Shown in pieces: positions 51,452 to 62,679 of a DNA stretch of 64,000 nucleotides. The translations under genes were made by a program, and so were the position numbers. How positions within the stretch are numbered: the first letter of the stretch is position 1; each line of letters opens with the position of its first letter. Source of the stretch: Skeletonema tropicum (Eukaryota > Bacillariophyta > Thalassiosirophyceae > Thalassiosirales > Thalassiosiraceae). A model generated the notes under the pieces. The model was not told where the DNA came from. It saw nothing but the letters and a program-made list of their open reading frames with translations, and made no database searches. Location: the NCBI GenBank assembly GCA_037178625.1, contig CM074149.1, positions 1,364,001-1,428,000 on the forward strand. The letters run 5' to 3'.

Positions 51452-54219
51452 ATGGAGTGCACAGCTGATCATCAGCAAAAGCTGAGTATTTTTACTCGCG
51501 AGCATGAAACAATATCGTCAACGTTTCGTTCGGTTACATCGTTGCCAGTAGCTGACAGCAACGAACAACAGCTGATAGCGGTATCATCGAGAGTGATGGA
51601 TATGACTGACAGAGACGACGAGGTGGCGGGAACAGCGTCGTTTGCAAATAATACATCATCAGTTTCATCATCCTCGCTGACAGCAGCAGTAATGCGTACA
51701 GCTAGCAAGCATTGCAACAACAACAAGAAGAAGAAACGCAGTGGCTCGTCACATGATTGGATACTGGCCATGATGTTACTCTTGCTCTGGAGCTCATCCT
51801 TTCACCTATCATCAGCAGTCCTCGTTGGCGCCATTTCTTCCAACACTGCTAACACTGCAACTGAGATGGACAACAGCTACGGTGCTGATCATAATAGTCA
51901 TCGAGCAGCAGTAAAGATGATGATGACACGAAAGAATCTCAATCACAATACTATCAATGGTGGCAGCATTCAACGAAAGCAGCGAGGTGGTGATGAACGA
52001 CGAGCTGCTGCAGAGCTAGTAGTAGTAGGAGGAGGAGGAACTTCGATGGAGCAGCAGTCACCAGCAGAAGCGCCTTCATCATTGTCTTCTTCTACATCAT
52101 CATTGCAGTTTCAACGCATTACAAATCATCGAAGGCTGGATCGACAGCAGCAGCAGCTTTTCAGGAAACAAGCAACTTCTTCTTCAGCAGTTGCTGCAGT
52201 CCAAACAACACGAACACTCCAAGAAGGTGAAGGTGATCCAACCACCACCATCCCAATAATGTCGATGTGCACATGCTCACCTCAAATCTTCAATATCAAA
52301 ATCACACTCACCTCCACAACTCCATGCAACACTGATGACCTCCGTCCCAACGCCGGTATCGAAAATACACTATGTCTCTACACCAATCCAGTCGAGGAAG
52401 GAGTGTATCCACCTGTTCCACCAACTGCTCCACCTACATCAATGGAGCCTACGAGTTCTCCGGTGAAAAGTAGTGTTAGTGTTACAACGATGAAGCCTAC
52501 GGATCAGGTGACGAATGATCCATTTAAACCACCGCCTCCTCCGGATCTGGATCAAGCAAAACCGGGATATCCTACCTATAGTCCAAGTGCTGGTGATATG
52601 ACTCTGTCTCCTACGATTACAGGTATGCCGAGTACTCCTTCTCCGTCGTACTCTCCTACCAATAGTGATGAGAGGATGGTTCCCCAGCCACCAGATGGTG
52701 GTGTTGGTGGTGATGGTGCTCCTCAACGAGATGGAAGTGGTAGCGGTAGCAGTGGTAGTGCTGCTGCTGCTGGAAGAGAGCCAACGTATGCACCAACATT
52801 TCCTTGGCCAACATTTTCACCCACTTCGAATCCTACTCCAAACGATGGAAGTGGTGGTGCAAATAAGCAGCCACGTGGTGGATGGTTGGAGGAAGAAGAT
52901 GACCCAGAAGAAGATGATGATATGGTGGATGATGATGAATTGATTGGATTACATCATCATCGTCATCATCATCACCATCAAGCTGCTGCTGGTAGGAAGA
53001 GGGTGTTGCAAGTGATCAATGTTGATGAGTTGAATGAGCGTGGTGAGGCCAAGGGTGGCACTATTATCAAGGACGCTGGCAAGAGCAGCGACGATGGCAG
53101 CAGCAAGAAGAACAAGGATATCCAGCCACCGTACTTTCAACCACCTGCGGTCCGTCAATCAACGTTGGATACATGGAGTTCCATACATCCAAACGATGCA
53201 TTCTTCAATGAGCATCCCGAGTTGAAATCGTATCAAGAGGAAATATACCGTCTGAAGCATGGCCTGCCTTCTTCGCCGTCGTCGTTGCCTACATCAACTG
53301 CAGCATCATCCACTACTTATCACACTCGTTCACTCCAAGATAGTGGTGCTGGCTTGATGCCCACCCGGCTAATATCCGCCCAATTCCTCGAAATGGACAC
53401 CTCACCCAACATGCAAATCATCAACCAAGACGATCAATACATCAATGTAACCTTCCCCGACCCAACCAACATTGTCTTGCAATTCAGCTCCATATCCAAC
53501 CTCTTGGATCCGGCAATGCCACTTGATGATCAGATGAAGTATGTGCCTGGAGGGGCGATTCTGATATTTGTGGGTGCCACGGCAACTGGGGAAATTGTCC
53601 GAAATCGAATGATGTGGACTTATACTATGGGATGTGGATTAGAGGATTATACTGTGTTGGATGGGAATGTGATTGGTTGGGCTGGATTTGTAAGTTTGTG
53701 TGGTGATATTTTGCTGTTCTTTCTCTGTCTTGCTTGTTTTGTAGATGGTCCTTCTCACATTTACCAATCTCTCTCTCTCTCTCTCTTTTGTTTAATGAAT
53801 GACAGAAGAAGCTAACACCCGCACGTGAGGAGTTTTGTCCATCATCTGGAAATCTTCCTCCTCCACCAACACCTTCTCCATCAGCTGCACCAACACCAGC
53901 TCCCATTACCAAGGCACCGACTGCATCTGCCGAACCCACCACTCAGGCTCCATCACTGGAAATGCCGTCGACAACGAAACCAACAAAGAAGCCTTCATCT
54001 AAATCTAATAAGCCAACACCCAAGAACCCAGGTATGTCCATGGGTAGTGGAGATATTTTCGATCACTTTGATTTGAGTGGCAAGTCAAAGAAGGATAAAA
54101 AGAAGAAGAAGAAGAAGAGACGAGAAATGGATGAAAGAGATTTCGACAAGATGAAGGAAGACTTTAGAACGTTACGAAGAAGAGAAACCGTGATGGAGTT
54201 TGGTCGGCCTTTGCAATGA
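51452..54219 (+). CDS. Membrane-anchored or secreted Pro/Thr/Ser-rich protein (883 aa, two exons)
   Basis: Exons 51452-53689 and 53806-54219; the phase-0 intron is 116 bp. A single hydrophobic segment at about residues 105-128 (WILAMMLLLLWSSSFHLSSA) follows a basic patch. If translation starts at Met81 (51692), as the patch NNNKKKKRSG suggests, it is a signal peptide or anchor. A short Cys motif (MCTCSP, TTPCNTDD, NTLCLY) precedes Pro/Thr stalks (PTYAPTFPWPTFSPTSNPTP) and a His tract (HHHRHHHHHQ). A conserved-looking globular part follows (QFLEMDTSPNMQIINQDDQY, INVTFPDPTNIVLQF, MWTYTMGCGLEDY) and continues over the splice to EEFCPSSG. The C-terminus has a second PT stalk and a Lys cluster (KSKKDKKKKKKKRREMDERD). 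Family not recognised; extracellular or wall-associated role is inferred. Confidence 0.8.
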
Positions 54220-54420
54220 GGAGAGGCAGAGAGGAAGTATGGGATGGTCTAACATATGTATGTGTTCCAATATTTGATGTCTAGAGAGAGAGAGAAAATT
54301 CATTTAAAGTCATAATAACAAGAGGCAACATTATTTGAGTTTTATGCTGAACCTGCTGCTTTATCATCGAAGTATCTTGTATCTTCTTGAAGGAGATTTT
54401 AGATACTTCGACCTTATTCC

Positions 54421-54925
54421 TCTCTTTGCGTTTTCCCCTATTCTGCTACTGCGGATTTGTGTGAGGTTTTAGTTAGAGAGCCGCTCAAATGCCGAAAATT
54501 AAGTTTCAGTGAAGTGGTTTACATGCTTGACCCGAGATACTATCCTTTAGGTGACTATTATGTGAGTATATACTGTGCTGTGTAGGTAGTGAAAGCTTAT
54601 ATTTTCGTCGAGATATGCATTCGAAGGTTGCTCTCTAGCTTATGCTAGCTATGCTATGATGGCTGATGGCCAAAGTTTTTTACATGGCAAAAAGCTAGTG
54701 TACTCTCACATGCATTTCTCAGCGGGGAATTGGAATTTTCGGCCAACCAACATACGTATAGCGTCGACAATATAGTCGACAAAAGGTTGGTAGTGCTGGA
54801 AATGCATACCAAGCATCTTCATGAAACTTATTTTTGGCCATGAGAGCTGCTCTCTAACTGAAAGCTCTAACAAAATTGTGAAAAAATCGATCCGCAGTAG
54901 CAGAATAGGGGAAAACGCAAAGAGA
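54421..54925. mobile_element. MITE-like inverted-repeat element, 505 bp
   Basis: The outer 36 bp of both ends are perfect inverted copies, starting TCTCTTTGCGTTTTCCCC. Weaker inverted similarity continues to about 110 bp. No coding capacity; target duplication not evident. Confidence 0.7.
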
Positions 54926-55299
54926 CTATTGTACTTAGAGCTGCTTAAGCCCGCTTGGCGTGCCCGCGGTAATAAATAAGGTCAATCGATCTTCAGACAC
55001 CTGTCTGAGTCACTTGGAGGACTCAGCACTCAGCACAATGCAGAGTCCCTCTGAAGAGGACTCCCATGTATGACAGAAGATCTATGGTGATCCACGATGT
55101 CATGATTTCAAGTTGACTGCTTCTAGCGATGATAAAATAGCGATGAAAAGTGAGATCCGGCCAAATACTCTTTGACGATTGTGGTTGTACCTAGATGGGT
55201 AAGTTGGTAGTGTTGTATAGGCTTGTTGTTTTCGCGCTTGGCTTTATTATGATGGAGCCTACTTAGTTGCACTGTGAAATTCATGCTACGTCACATCAC
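54926..55299. other. Intergenic
   Basis: No gene. A small hairpin GAGTCC...GGACTC is at about 55043-55063. Confidence 0.5.
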
Positions 55300-55538
55300 A
55301 TGATTCTGGGTCATCTTCCAGCAGCCAGCCATGACCCAATGACAATGATGAAAAGATAGATGATTGCTGTCTCATGAGCTCACTCGATCCCCACCGTTTC
55401 AACCTCTATCTGGCATTTTAAGATAGCAGTATGTAATAGTAGTGATTCTAACTTGTATTACACCAATTATTATTGTTACTGTACACCGATTATAATACAC
55501 ATGTCCAAGAGAAGATTGCCAAGTTCGGGGCATTATTC

Positions 55539-55976
55539 CTAAATACAATCCTGGTGGAGCCTACCGAGCTTCCTAGCTCTCAATACGGCCTTTCTTGTTT
55601 CGGCTAACGAGGCAAGTGCAATATCCTCCGACCTGAAACTTCCGTTTCCGTGTGAGTCCTGTCTCGCCTGCTCTGCAAGGACTGCACGTAGGCATCGACG
55701 TCTGCAAGCCTGCACCTCGAACGTACAGGCCGGTGCGAGTAGATGAGAAATACCAATCCAGAAGCCTTTATCTTCTTCGGACGCCGTATCACTTGCACGA
55801 GCTTGGAGGACATCTCGCTTGATGTTACGTTTCATTGAGATGTATTCTGCCTTGGTATACCACAGCTCGTTTTTTTCTTCATGCCGATCAACTGTGTAAA
55901 GCTGTGCTGTTTCGGCAAATCGCACAACGATATGGTTGCGCTGGATAGGGAAGTCTACGATCAATTCAGAAGCCAT
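55539..55976 (-). CDS. Small WYTK-motif protein X1 (145 aa)
   Basis: The start MASELIVDFPIQRNH at 55976 is preferred because X3 starts at the same residue; the frame stays open a further 31 codons. Core: VRFAETAQLYTVDRHEEKNE, LWYTKAEYISMKRNIKRDVL, then GFWIGISHLL, FEVQACRRRCLRAVLAEQAR and a conserved C-terminus KAVLRARKLGRLHQDCI. The arrangement xVRF...LWYTKxEy...KR..KRD recalls a lineage-expanded small protein family of diatoms with no assigned function. Three copies occur in this window within duplicated flanks. Confidence 0.7.
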   Translation of the reverse strand: MASELIVDFPIQRNHIVVRFAETAQLYTVDRHEEKNELWYTKAEYISMKRNIKRDVLQARASDTASEEDKGFWIGISHLLAPACTFEVQACRRRCLRAVLAEQARQDSHGNGSFRSEDIALASLAETRKAVLRARKLGRLHQDCI

Positions 55977-56268
55977 TTTAGGATTGAAATTGTTGATGTT
56001 GTTGACATAAATTCTTATATTTATGATGTTTTCTAAGCACTCAGAAGCAAGCAATTTTTTGTTGTCCATCCAGATGACAATCGTGGAAAGCCAGTGAGAT
56101 GAATTACGTGGTGCAGTTTGTGCAGAATCCGCGATTACATAAAGTATGTATTGTAAAGTTCAAGGACAACATAGAGATTATCCGCGATCCTTTTACATCA
56201 AAAGTTCAAGTTGATTTCTTCTAGCGATACATATAAAAGCGATCAAATCAACCCTTAACCCTATCCCG

Positions 56269-56290
56269 GATAGATAGATAGATAGATAGA
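56269..56290 (+). repeat. (GATA)n microsatellite
   Basis: GATA repeats followed by TTATTTTAGTCA, a tail also present after the GATA repeats at 30716-30765. Confidence 0.9.
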
Positions 56291-57018
56291 TTATTTTAGT
56301 CAGAGACTCAGTACAATAAGTACCGCTTCCAAACAGGAATAACCTATTTCAGATATCTATGTACGCGTCTACTAATAAGTAGAGGCTCGACATGAATGGA
56401 TTGAAGGACGGAGAATGAGAAAGTGAGCTAGCTTAGGCTACTCTACGGGACCATGACAGACCAGATCCTGGTACCACCCCACACTTGAGAGCTCAGGTGA
56501 AACGAGGCTCAAGATTCCAAGAGCAGTATATGTATTATTCTCAGTAGGGTGGTGGTGAAGGGTTTCTGTGATTCCATTGCCAACAGTCGATAGAAAGGGT
56601 ACTTACTGTTGTCTAACGGGTGTCGGCATTTCATGGAAATTGCCAAGTAAACAAACACCGGCTACCTAAAGCTAAAGCGACAAGCTAATGTTAAATAGTG
56701 AGACAAATGTGTTTGTACTTTTTGACCGTGATTCCTTCTGTTGCCACTGTTAAACTGATGCTGCATAATCACATGATTCTGGGCCGTCTTCCAGCAGCCA
56801 GCCATGACCCAATGACAATGATGAAAAGATAGATGATTGGTGTCTCACGAGCTCACTCGATCCCCACCGTTTTAATCTATATCTGGCATTTTAAGATGGC
56901 AGTATGTAATGGTAGTGATTCTAACTTGTACTTCACCAATTATTATTGTTACTGTACACCGATTATAATACACATGTCCAAGAGAAGATTGCAGATTGCC
57001 AAGTTTGGGACAGAATTG

Positions 57019-57419
57019 TTAAATACAATCCTGGTGAATCCTACCGAGCTTCCTAGCTCTCAATACGGCCGACCTGAAACTTCCGTGTGAGTCCTGTCTC
57101 GCCTGCTCTGCAAGGACTGCAGGTAAGCGTCGACGTCTGCAGGCCTGCACCTCGAACGTACAGGCCGGTGCGAGTAGATGAGAAATACCAATCCAGAAGC
57201 CTTTATCTTCTTCTTCGGGCGCCGAATCACTTGCACGAGCTTGGAGGACATCTCGCTTGATGTTACGTTTCATTGAGGTGTCTTTTGCTTCTGCTTGGTA
57301 TACAACAGCTCGTTTTTTTCTTCATGCCGATCAACTGTGTAAAGCTGCACTGTTTCGGCAAATCGCACAACATTATGGCTGTGCTTGAAAGGGGAGTCTA
57401 CGATCAATTCAGAAGCCAT
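57019..57419 (-). pseudogene. WYTK-motif family copy X2, frameshifted
   Basis: Starts MASELIVDSPFKHSH at 57419, keeps VVRFAETVQLYTVDRHEEKN, then loses frame in the WYTK motif (ELLYTKQKQK then stop). The second half resumes in another frame (MKRNIKRDVLQARA) and lacks about 13 residues present in X1 and X3 (SEDIALASLAETR). Confidence 0.82.
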
Positions 57420-58941
57420 GTTAGGATTGAAATTTTTCTCATGTTGGATGATTTGAAAGTTGAAAGCAAAGCGATTATTTGTTGTTTATTGGCCAGATAA
57501 TAATCGTGGAACATCAGTGAAAATAAATGACGTGGTGCAGTTCGTGCAGAATCCGCGATTACATAAGTATGTATTGTAAAGTTCAAGTATATTATTACAA
57601 CATAGAGATTATCCGCGATTCTCATGCTACATACATCAAAAGTTCAAGTTATTGCTTCTAGCGATGATAAAAGCGATTAAGTCTGTCTCGCGCAGGCCGA
57701 AGAATTGGCCTGAATAGCCCGATTTCAGTGATTCCAAGAGCAGTGCTGTGTATTATTCTCAGTAGGGTGTGTGGTGGTGAAGAGTCTGCCTGATATTTGA
57801 TATTATTCTGTGATTCTATTGCCAACAGTCGATATAGGGTACTTATTGCTAACGGGTGTCGGCATTTCTCATGGAACTTGCTAAGTAAACAAACACCGGC
57901 TACCTAAAGCGACATGTCATGAGCTCACTCTGATGCCCACCGTTTCAATCTATCTGGCATTTTAAGATAGCAGTATGTAATAGTAGTGATTCTAACTTGT
58001 ACTACATACTAAACCAATGTTCATTGTACACCGATTATAATACACATGTCACTAGAGAAGATTGTGATGGATGCAGCACTAAAGATGATCGCAGGCAATG
58101 ATGAAAGCACTAAAGATCGCAATACACTGCTAAGTTGCTGCTAGATTATGATACTACTATTGGTTCATGGTCGGCTGCAAGCGGGTGGTGCACCTCCACC
58201 GATCATCTTTCAACTGCCTGTGTCAGGTAGTAGAAAGCGAATTCTTGGAAGACACACGAGTGGTACAATCGAATTCCTACAATGATAAGATTCTACTTCC
58301 GATGATTTTGTAGATGCCAGTGGAATGTGGCTGATGTAACAGAAATTTTAAATTACGGGTGTGCCCTTTCTGGAGGGGCTACATTATCTATGCTAAATGA
58401 TAACGATAACGAACATGAACATGTGCCATCATGTGCTGCAATGGCTCTCTATTTCCCAGATCGCATCCCAAGCCTGCTATCTTTCAAGCAAGCCAGGAAT
58501 AATAACATCAACCTGTACAGGTACAGGTCGTTTGTTGGGTGTCGATTAGCTTGACCGGATTGAAAACATTACAGTCTATTCTCACTTGGTTTGGCTCAAG
58601 GCGGACAGCGAGAATGTCGCTTACTTAGAAGATAGCTACAGACTTTCTGTATCTTAGGTAAATTTCTTACAAGCAATTTTATGCTGGTTACACAAAACTT
58701 GGGCTTGTAGCAACCTCACGAAGTCCCTTACAAGGCAAGCGGTGAATGATATATGTTGTCAGAGGATAAGCAACCGATGTTGCCCTCCCGCTTGCTCGTA
58801 ATTGGGTCTCTATATAGATTGTTTTCAGCAGTAAAGCACGTTCTATCGAAATAATTTTCTATTTCTATCTCTGGGCAAGTTAACCTCGCACCACAAAAAC
58901 AGCTGTTGTAGAGATCCTTGGGTTGTACTCTTGGATACTCT
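57420..58941. other. Duplicated flank and unassigned sequence
   Basis: 57660-58060 repeats material seen at 56530-56700 and 56790-56980. The rest has no recognisable gene; it may include the decayed 3' end of the copia element. Confidence 0.45.
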
Positions 58942-60407
58942 TCAACAATAAACCTGAGACAAAATACTCATACGAGTACATAACAGTAGAGGTCGCTCAG
59001 GTAACCTCAACACTCCTTCTTCATCGCAGCACAGCCAATAAAAACTACCAGCCGCACAGCTTTTTCGAAGATACTCGAAAACAATCATGGATAAACCTTT
59101 GGTAAAGATATCTCCAAGTTTTTCTTTTGTATCAATCTTCAACAGCTTGATCCCTCTCGTGAGGATCTCTTCACGAAACCAAACGGTCTCCAAAAATGAA
59201 AGAACTTAGAACGAGGCGTGTGTTCAGGAGGAATGGTCTTCGCCAAGATAAGGGCAGAAGCATTGTCCTCGTGGACAGACACGTTCATAGTTGTCACGGC
59301 GGGTTTCAGATCGAAGTATTCAGTGAAACTTGCAGCAATATCCATGATGGGAAGCAACTCCCTGAGCAGGGGCCATAGCGGTAGCCTCGGCTTCCATTGT
59401 AGAGAGTTCAGTCTTGAAGTTGAGTTTCCACAGCATGGGTACGCTTGCAACATTGATGACGTAGCCAGTCCTACTTTTGACACAGGCAGGATCATCGGGA
59501 CGTTCAACGCCATACATTCCAGCAAAGTCTGCGTCAGGATAAGCGTCGATCTTCAAAAGATTTGCAGTTGGCTTGATGATAAGACCTCTCTTCCTATAGT
59601 GCTGCAAGGCTGCGTGCAGCATGAAAGAACGAGCCATCCAAAAGAGAGTCTGAACAGAGCGCTCAGCATTAGCATTTTTATGTTTAGCACCCACACCTGA
59701 AAAGCTCTGAGTTTGCTTCTTATCGCCACAGTCATTGCGGAAGCACTTGGCAGTAAACACTCCACCATCGCTATGTCTATGATAATGCTTGACAGTCACG
59801 CCTTTTGCATGCCACATGAAATCCTCGAACTTCTCCTTCGACATTCAGCTGCAGTCATAGCAACTTGAGGAAAGACCTTAATAACAACGAAACAATGTCA
59901 TGGAAGATAGTAACACCAACGTAATCTTTCGCTGAGTCTGCGCCGTACGGCTTCATTAAACTTTAGACTTCTTCACCTTCGGTGAGCGCTTCTTTGCACG
60001 AGCAATTTCACACGTAGCGCACGTCGGTAGATCACAGCTAGCTGCAGTGGCTAGTTTCGATAAGATAATGATGACAGGAAGGGATTAGATGTAGACGTTC
60101 TTACCTCCTTCCAACTTGTGAGTATGACCAGTCATGAGATACTGAATCTTCCTCATTATCTCATTGAGCTACCGAGCTTGTTGTGCCAGAGTAAAAGCTC
60201 CTTCCGAGCATCAGACAAGTTTGTGTTACTCGCAGTTGTTACACACCGGAGGTGCCGGTCACAACGCCGAGGCCGAGGCCAGTCAAAGATGTAATCCACT
60301 TCCATCGGGGTGGGATGATCTTCAGCTTCAGATTCTAGACGAGTAGTGAGCCACCGACCATCATTGTTATCATTTCCGCAGAGGAAACCATTAGCAGACT
60401 GCTGCAC
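58942..60407 (-). mobile_element. Decayed Ty1/copia retrotransposon, internally deleted
   Basis: Order on the minus strand: pre-integrase region ARKELLLWHNKLGSS (60200), PTCATCEIARAKKRSPK (about 60000), integrase core fragment HSDGGVFTAKCFRNDCG and HKNANAERSVQT (59760-59660), then an abrupt junction to the RNase H end, YPDADFAGMYGVERPDDPAC and SRTGYVIN (59540-59440), EDNASALILAKT (59270), LKIDTKEKLGDIFTKGL (59140). Most of RT is missing and several frameshifts separate the blocks. No paired LTR found. Gag/pre-integrase-IN-RT order is diagnostic of copia. Confidence 0.85.
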
Positions 60408-62079
60408 AAGTGAGTAGGCATGCGCAAAATGAGACCCAATATGCTCCCTCTCCTTCTCCTTCTTGTTGCACCGACGTCATGAACCATAGGCAGATTAGAA
60501 CCCTTGTCGATAGGCACACTGACCACGTGCTCGATTGCACAATCCTCATTCTGGATTCGCTAGATGCATATCAAAGCTTGCACCATCAAGATAGCTGTGG
60601 CCCTTAAAGATTTGATGGTGATGGTAGGCTTGAGGATTTTAGAGCCTCACGTCAGCTGTTTCCAGATGATACGCAAACGCAAGACCGGGGATGTAGCACG
60701 TTCCACTTCCACCAGCTTTTGCCTTCATACGATCAAGACAAGACCAATCCTTTCACCTTATTCTGATTGGAGACGTCCCTCACGGTCAGATCCTCTTGCT
60801 CAAAAGTAGTGAAGTCTTCTTTGAACGGAGTCAGGCCATAGGAAGCACCGCTCTCCATAATGGCGGGAGCGGTATAATGCCTCGGGAGTCTTGTCACCTT
60901 TGCGTTGCCTGGATCTTTGGTATTGATATTGAGGAACAGGACGCATGAGTAGGAGTAGTACTAGTCTTCAGCATCCAGAGGTTGAATGAACATTCGGCCT
61001 TGGCCTTGAGTTTCTCGGCACGAAGTAGCACCTCAGTAGCTTGTTCTAGGTCTAGAGTCTAGAAGTGGAGGTGGTCAACGTCGGCAGAATCTGGGTGGAA
61101 GTGACGAGTAGTCTGACAAGCGAAGTAGGATCTGGGTTAACCTTCGTAAGAAGATAATGGTGAAGCAGTCCCGATCAAGTAGTTTTCCTTTCATCCAGCT
61201 TCTGTTGGCTTTGGGTATTGACTTAGTAGGTTGACATTGACATGAGGGTGGATCTGCACCAACCCGACAGTTGTGTGACGTCAATCTGCAAATTGTAATT
61301 TAATCATTTTTAAACACACATTTTGTTTATATAACACATCATATCGTACTCTGTTTATTAAATAGCCGGAGTAGCGGTAGGTGGACAAGGCGGACGAGCG
61401 GTTGAATATGCGGAACTCTTGACGGAGCCAAGAGAAGGCGCGGCACTCGAGATAGATACATCAAAATATAGGCCTTCAGGATTTCAAATGCCCGACTAAC
61501 TGACGTAAGTCTCAAGGTACTCAAAAGTGTCCAAAGACAAAACTAGTTCACGGATGCCAGCTTCGGCCGAGGCAAGAGCGCAACGCATTCACGGTTTCAG
61601 CACCAACAAAATCTCTGGGATACCGGATACCATCCGGGACTACACCCCTTGCCGCATTCAAAAGTTAATCCGATCGTTCAAATTATCCATGTCTTATGTG
61701 TTGGAATTAAATAAGTACTAATCTTTCGACGTGGTGCATGCGTGGTCAAGCCTCGTAGGAGAATAAATTGATATTGAGCGCTAGCTTTCAATCCAGTGCG
61801 AAGGAGAAGAAGAAGAAGCAGGGATGAATATTTTCACCTACTGATCCTCCACAAGATGGCGCTGACATTAGGATCCTGATAGTGTTCACCGTAAGCCTCC
61901 TGAGTACATCCCATAAACATGAACAGTACTTCGATCGAAGCCTCAGACTCATCATCAGCAATGTCATCGATAAGGGCTATTTTGGGAGTTTGTGGCTTGG
62001 GCTTCGGCTTCGTATTCTTTTCGCCTTGGTCTTGAAGAGTTTCAAAAGACTCTTTCCGGCAACGTCCTCCTCTTCAACA
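60408..62079. other. Unassigned, probably further retroelement debris
   Basis: Short broken frames only. A minus-strand open stretch at about 62060-61830 (KPKPKPQTPKIALIDDIADD, MGCTQEAYGEHYQDPNVSAI) reads like protein but has no recognised family. Confidence 0.4.
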
Positions 62080-62232
62080 GCATTTTAAGATAGTAGTATG
62101 TAATAGTAGTGATTCTCACTTGTTCTGCACAAATTATTGTTACATACACCGATTACGATTATAATACACATGTCCTAGTCCTAGTAGTCCTAGAGAGAGA
62201 AGATTGCCAATGCCAAGTTCGGAGCAGTATTC

Positions 62233-62679
62233 TTAAATACAATCCTGGTGAAGCCTACCGAGCTTCCTGGCTCTCAATACAGCCCTCCCTGTTTCAGCTA
62301 ACGAGGCAAGTGCAATATCCTCCGACCTGAAACTTCCGTTTCCGCGTGAGTCCTGTCTCGCTTGCTCTGCAAGGACTGCACGTAGGCATCGACGTCTGCA
62401 AGCCTGCACCTCGAACGTACAGACCGGTGTGAGTAGATGAGAAATACCAATCCAGAACCCTTTATCTTCTTCTTCTTCTTCGGACGCCGAATCACTTGCA
62501 CGAGCTTGTAGGACATCTCGCTTGATGTTGCGTTTCATTAAGTTGTCTTCTGCCTTGGTATACCACAGCTCGTTTTTGTTTTTGTGCCGATCAACTGTGT
62601 AAAGCTGCACTTTTTCGGCAAATCGCACAACGGTATGGTTGCGCTTGATAGGGAAGTTTACGATCAATTCAGAAGCCAT
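62233..62679 (-). CDS. Small WYTK-motif protein X3 (148 aa)
   Basis: ATG at 62679. MASELIVNFPIKRNHTVVRF, AEKVQLYTVDRHKNKNELWY, TKAEDNLMKRNIKRDVLQAR, a Glu run (SEEEEEDKGF), FEVQACRRRCLRAVLAEQAR, and the C-terminus ALASLAETGRAVLRARKLGR. Collinear with X1 except for the longer Glu run and scattered substitutions, mostly conservative, so the frame appears to be under selection. Function unknown. Confidence 0.7.
   Translation of the reverse strand: MASELIVNFPIKRNHTVVRFAEKVQLYTVDRHKNKNELWYTKAEDNLMKRNIKRDVLQARASDSASEEEEEDKGFWIGISHLLTPVCTFEVQACRRRCLRAVLAEQARQDSRGNGSFRSEDIALASLAETGRAVLRARKLGRLHQDCI

Larger units (their letters stand above)
55300..58100. repeat. Segmental duplications carrying the WYTK-motif gene family
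   Basis: The flank CCAGCAGCCAGCCATGACCC...CATTTTAAGATAGCAGTATG...ACCGATTATAATACACATGT occurs at 55318-55505 and 56792-56976, partially at 57915-58050, and again near 62080-62175. Each full copy is followed by a minus-strand gene; the third is truncated before the gene. Confidence 0.8.
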
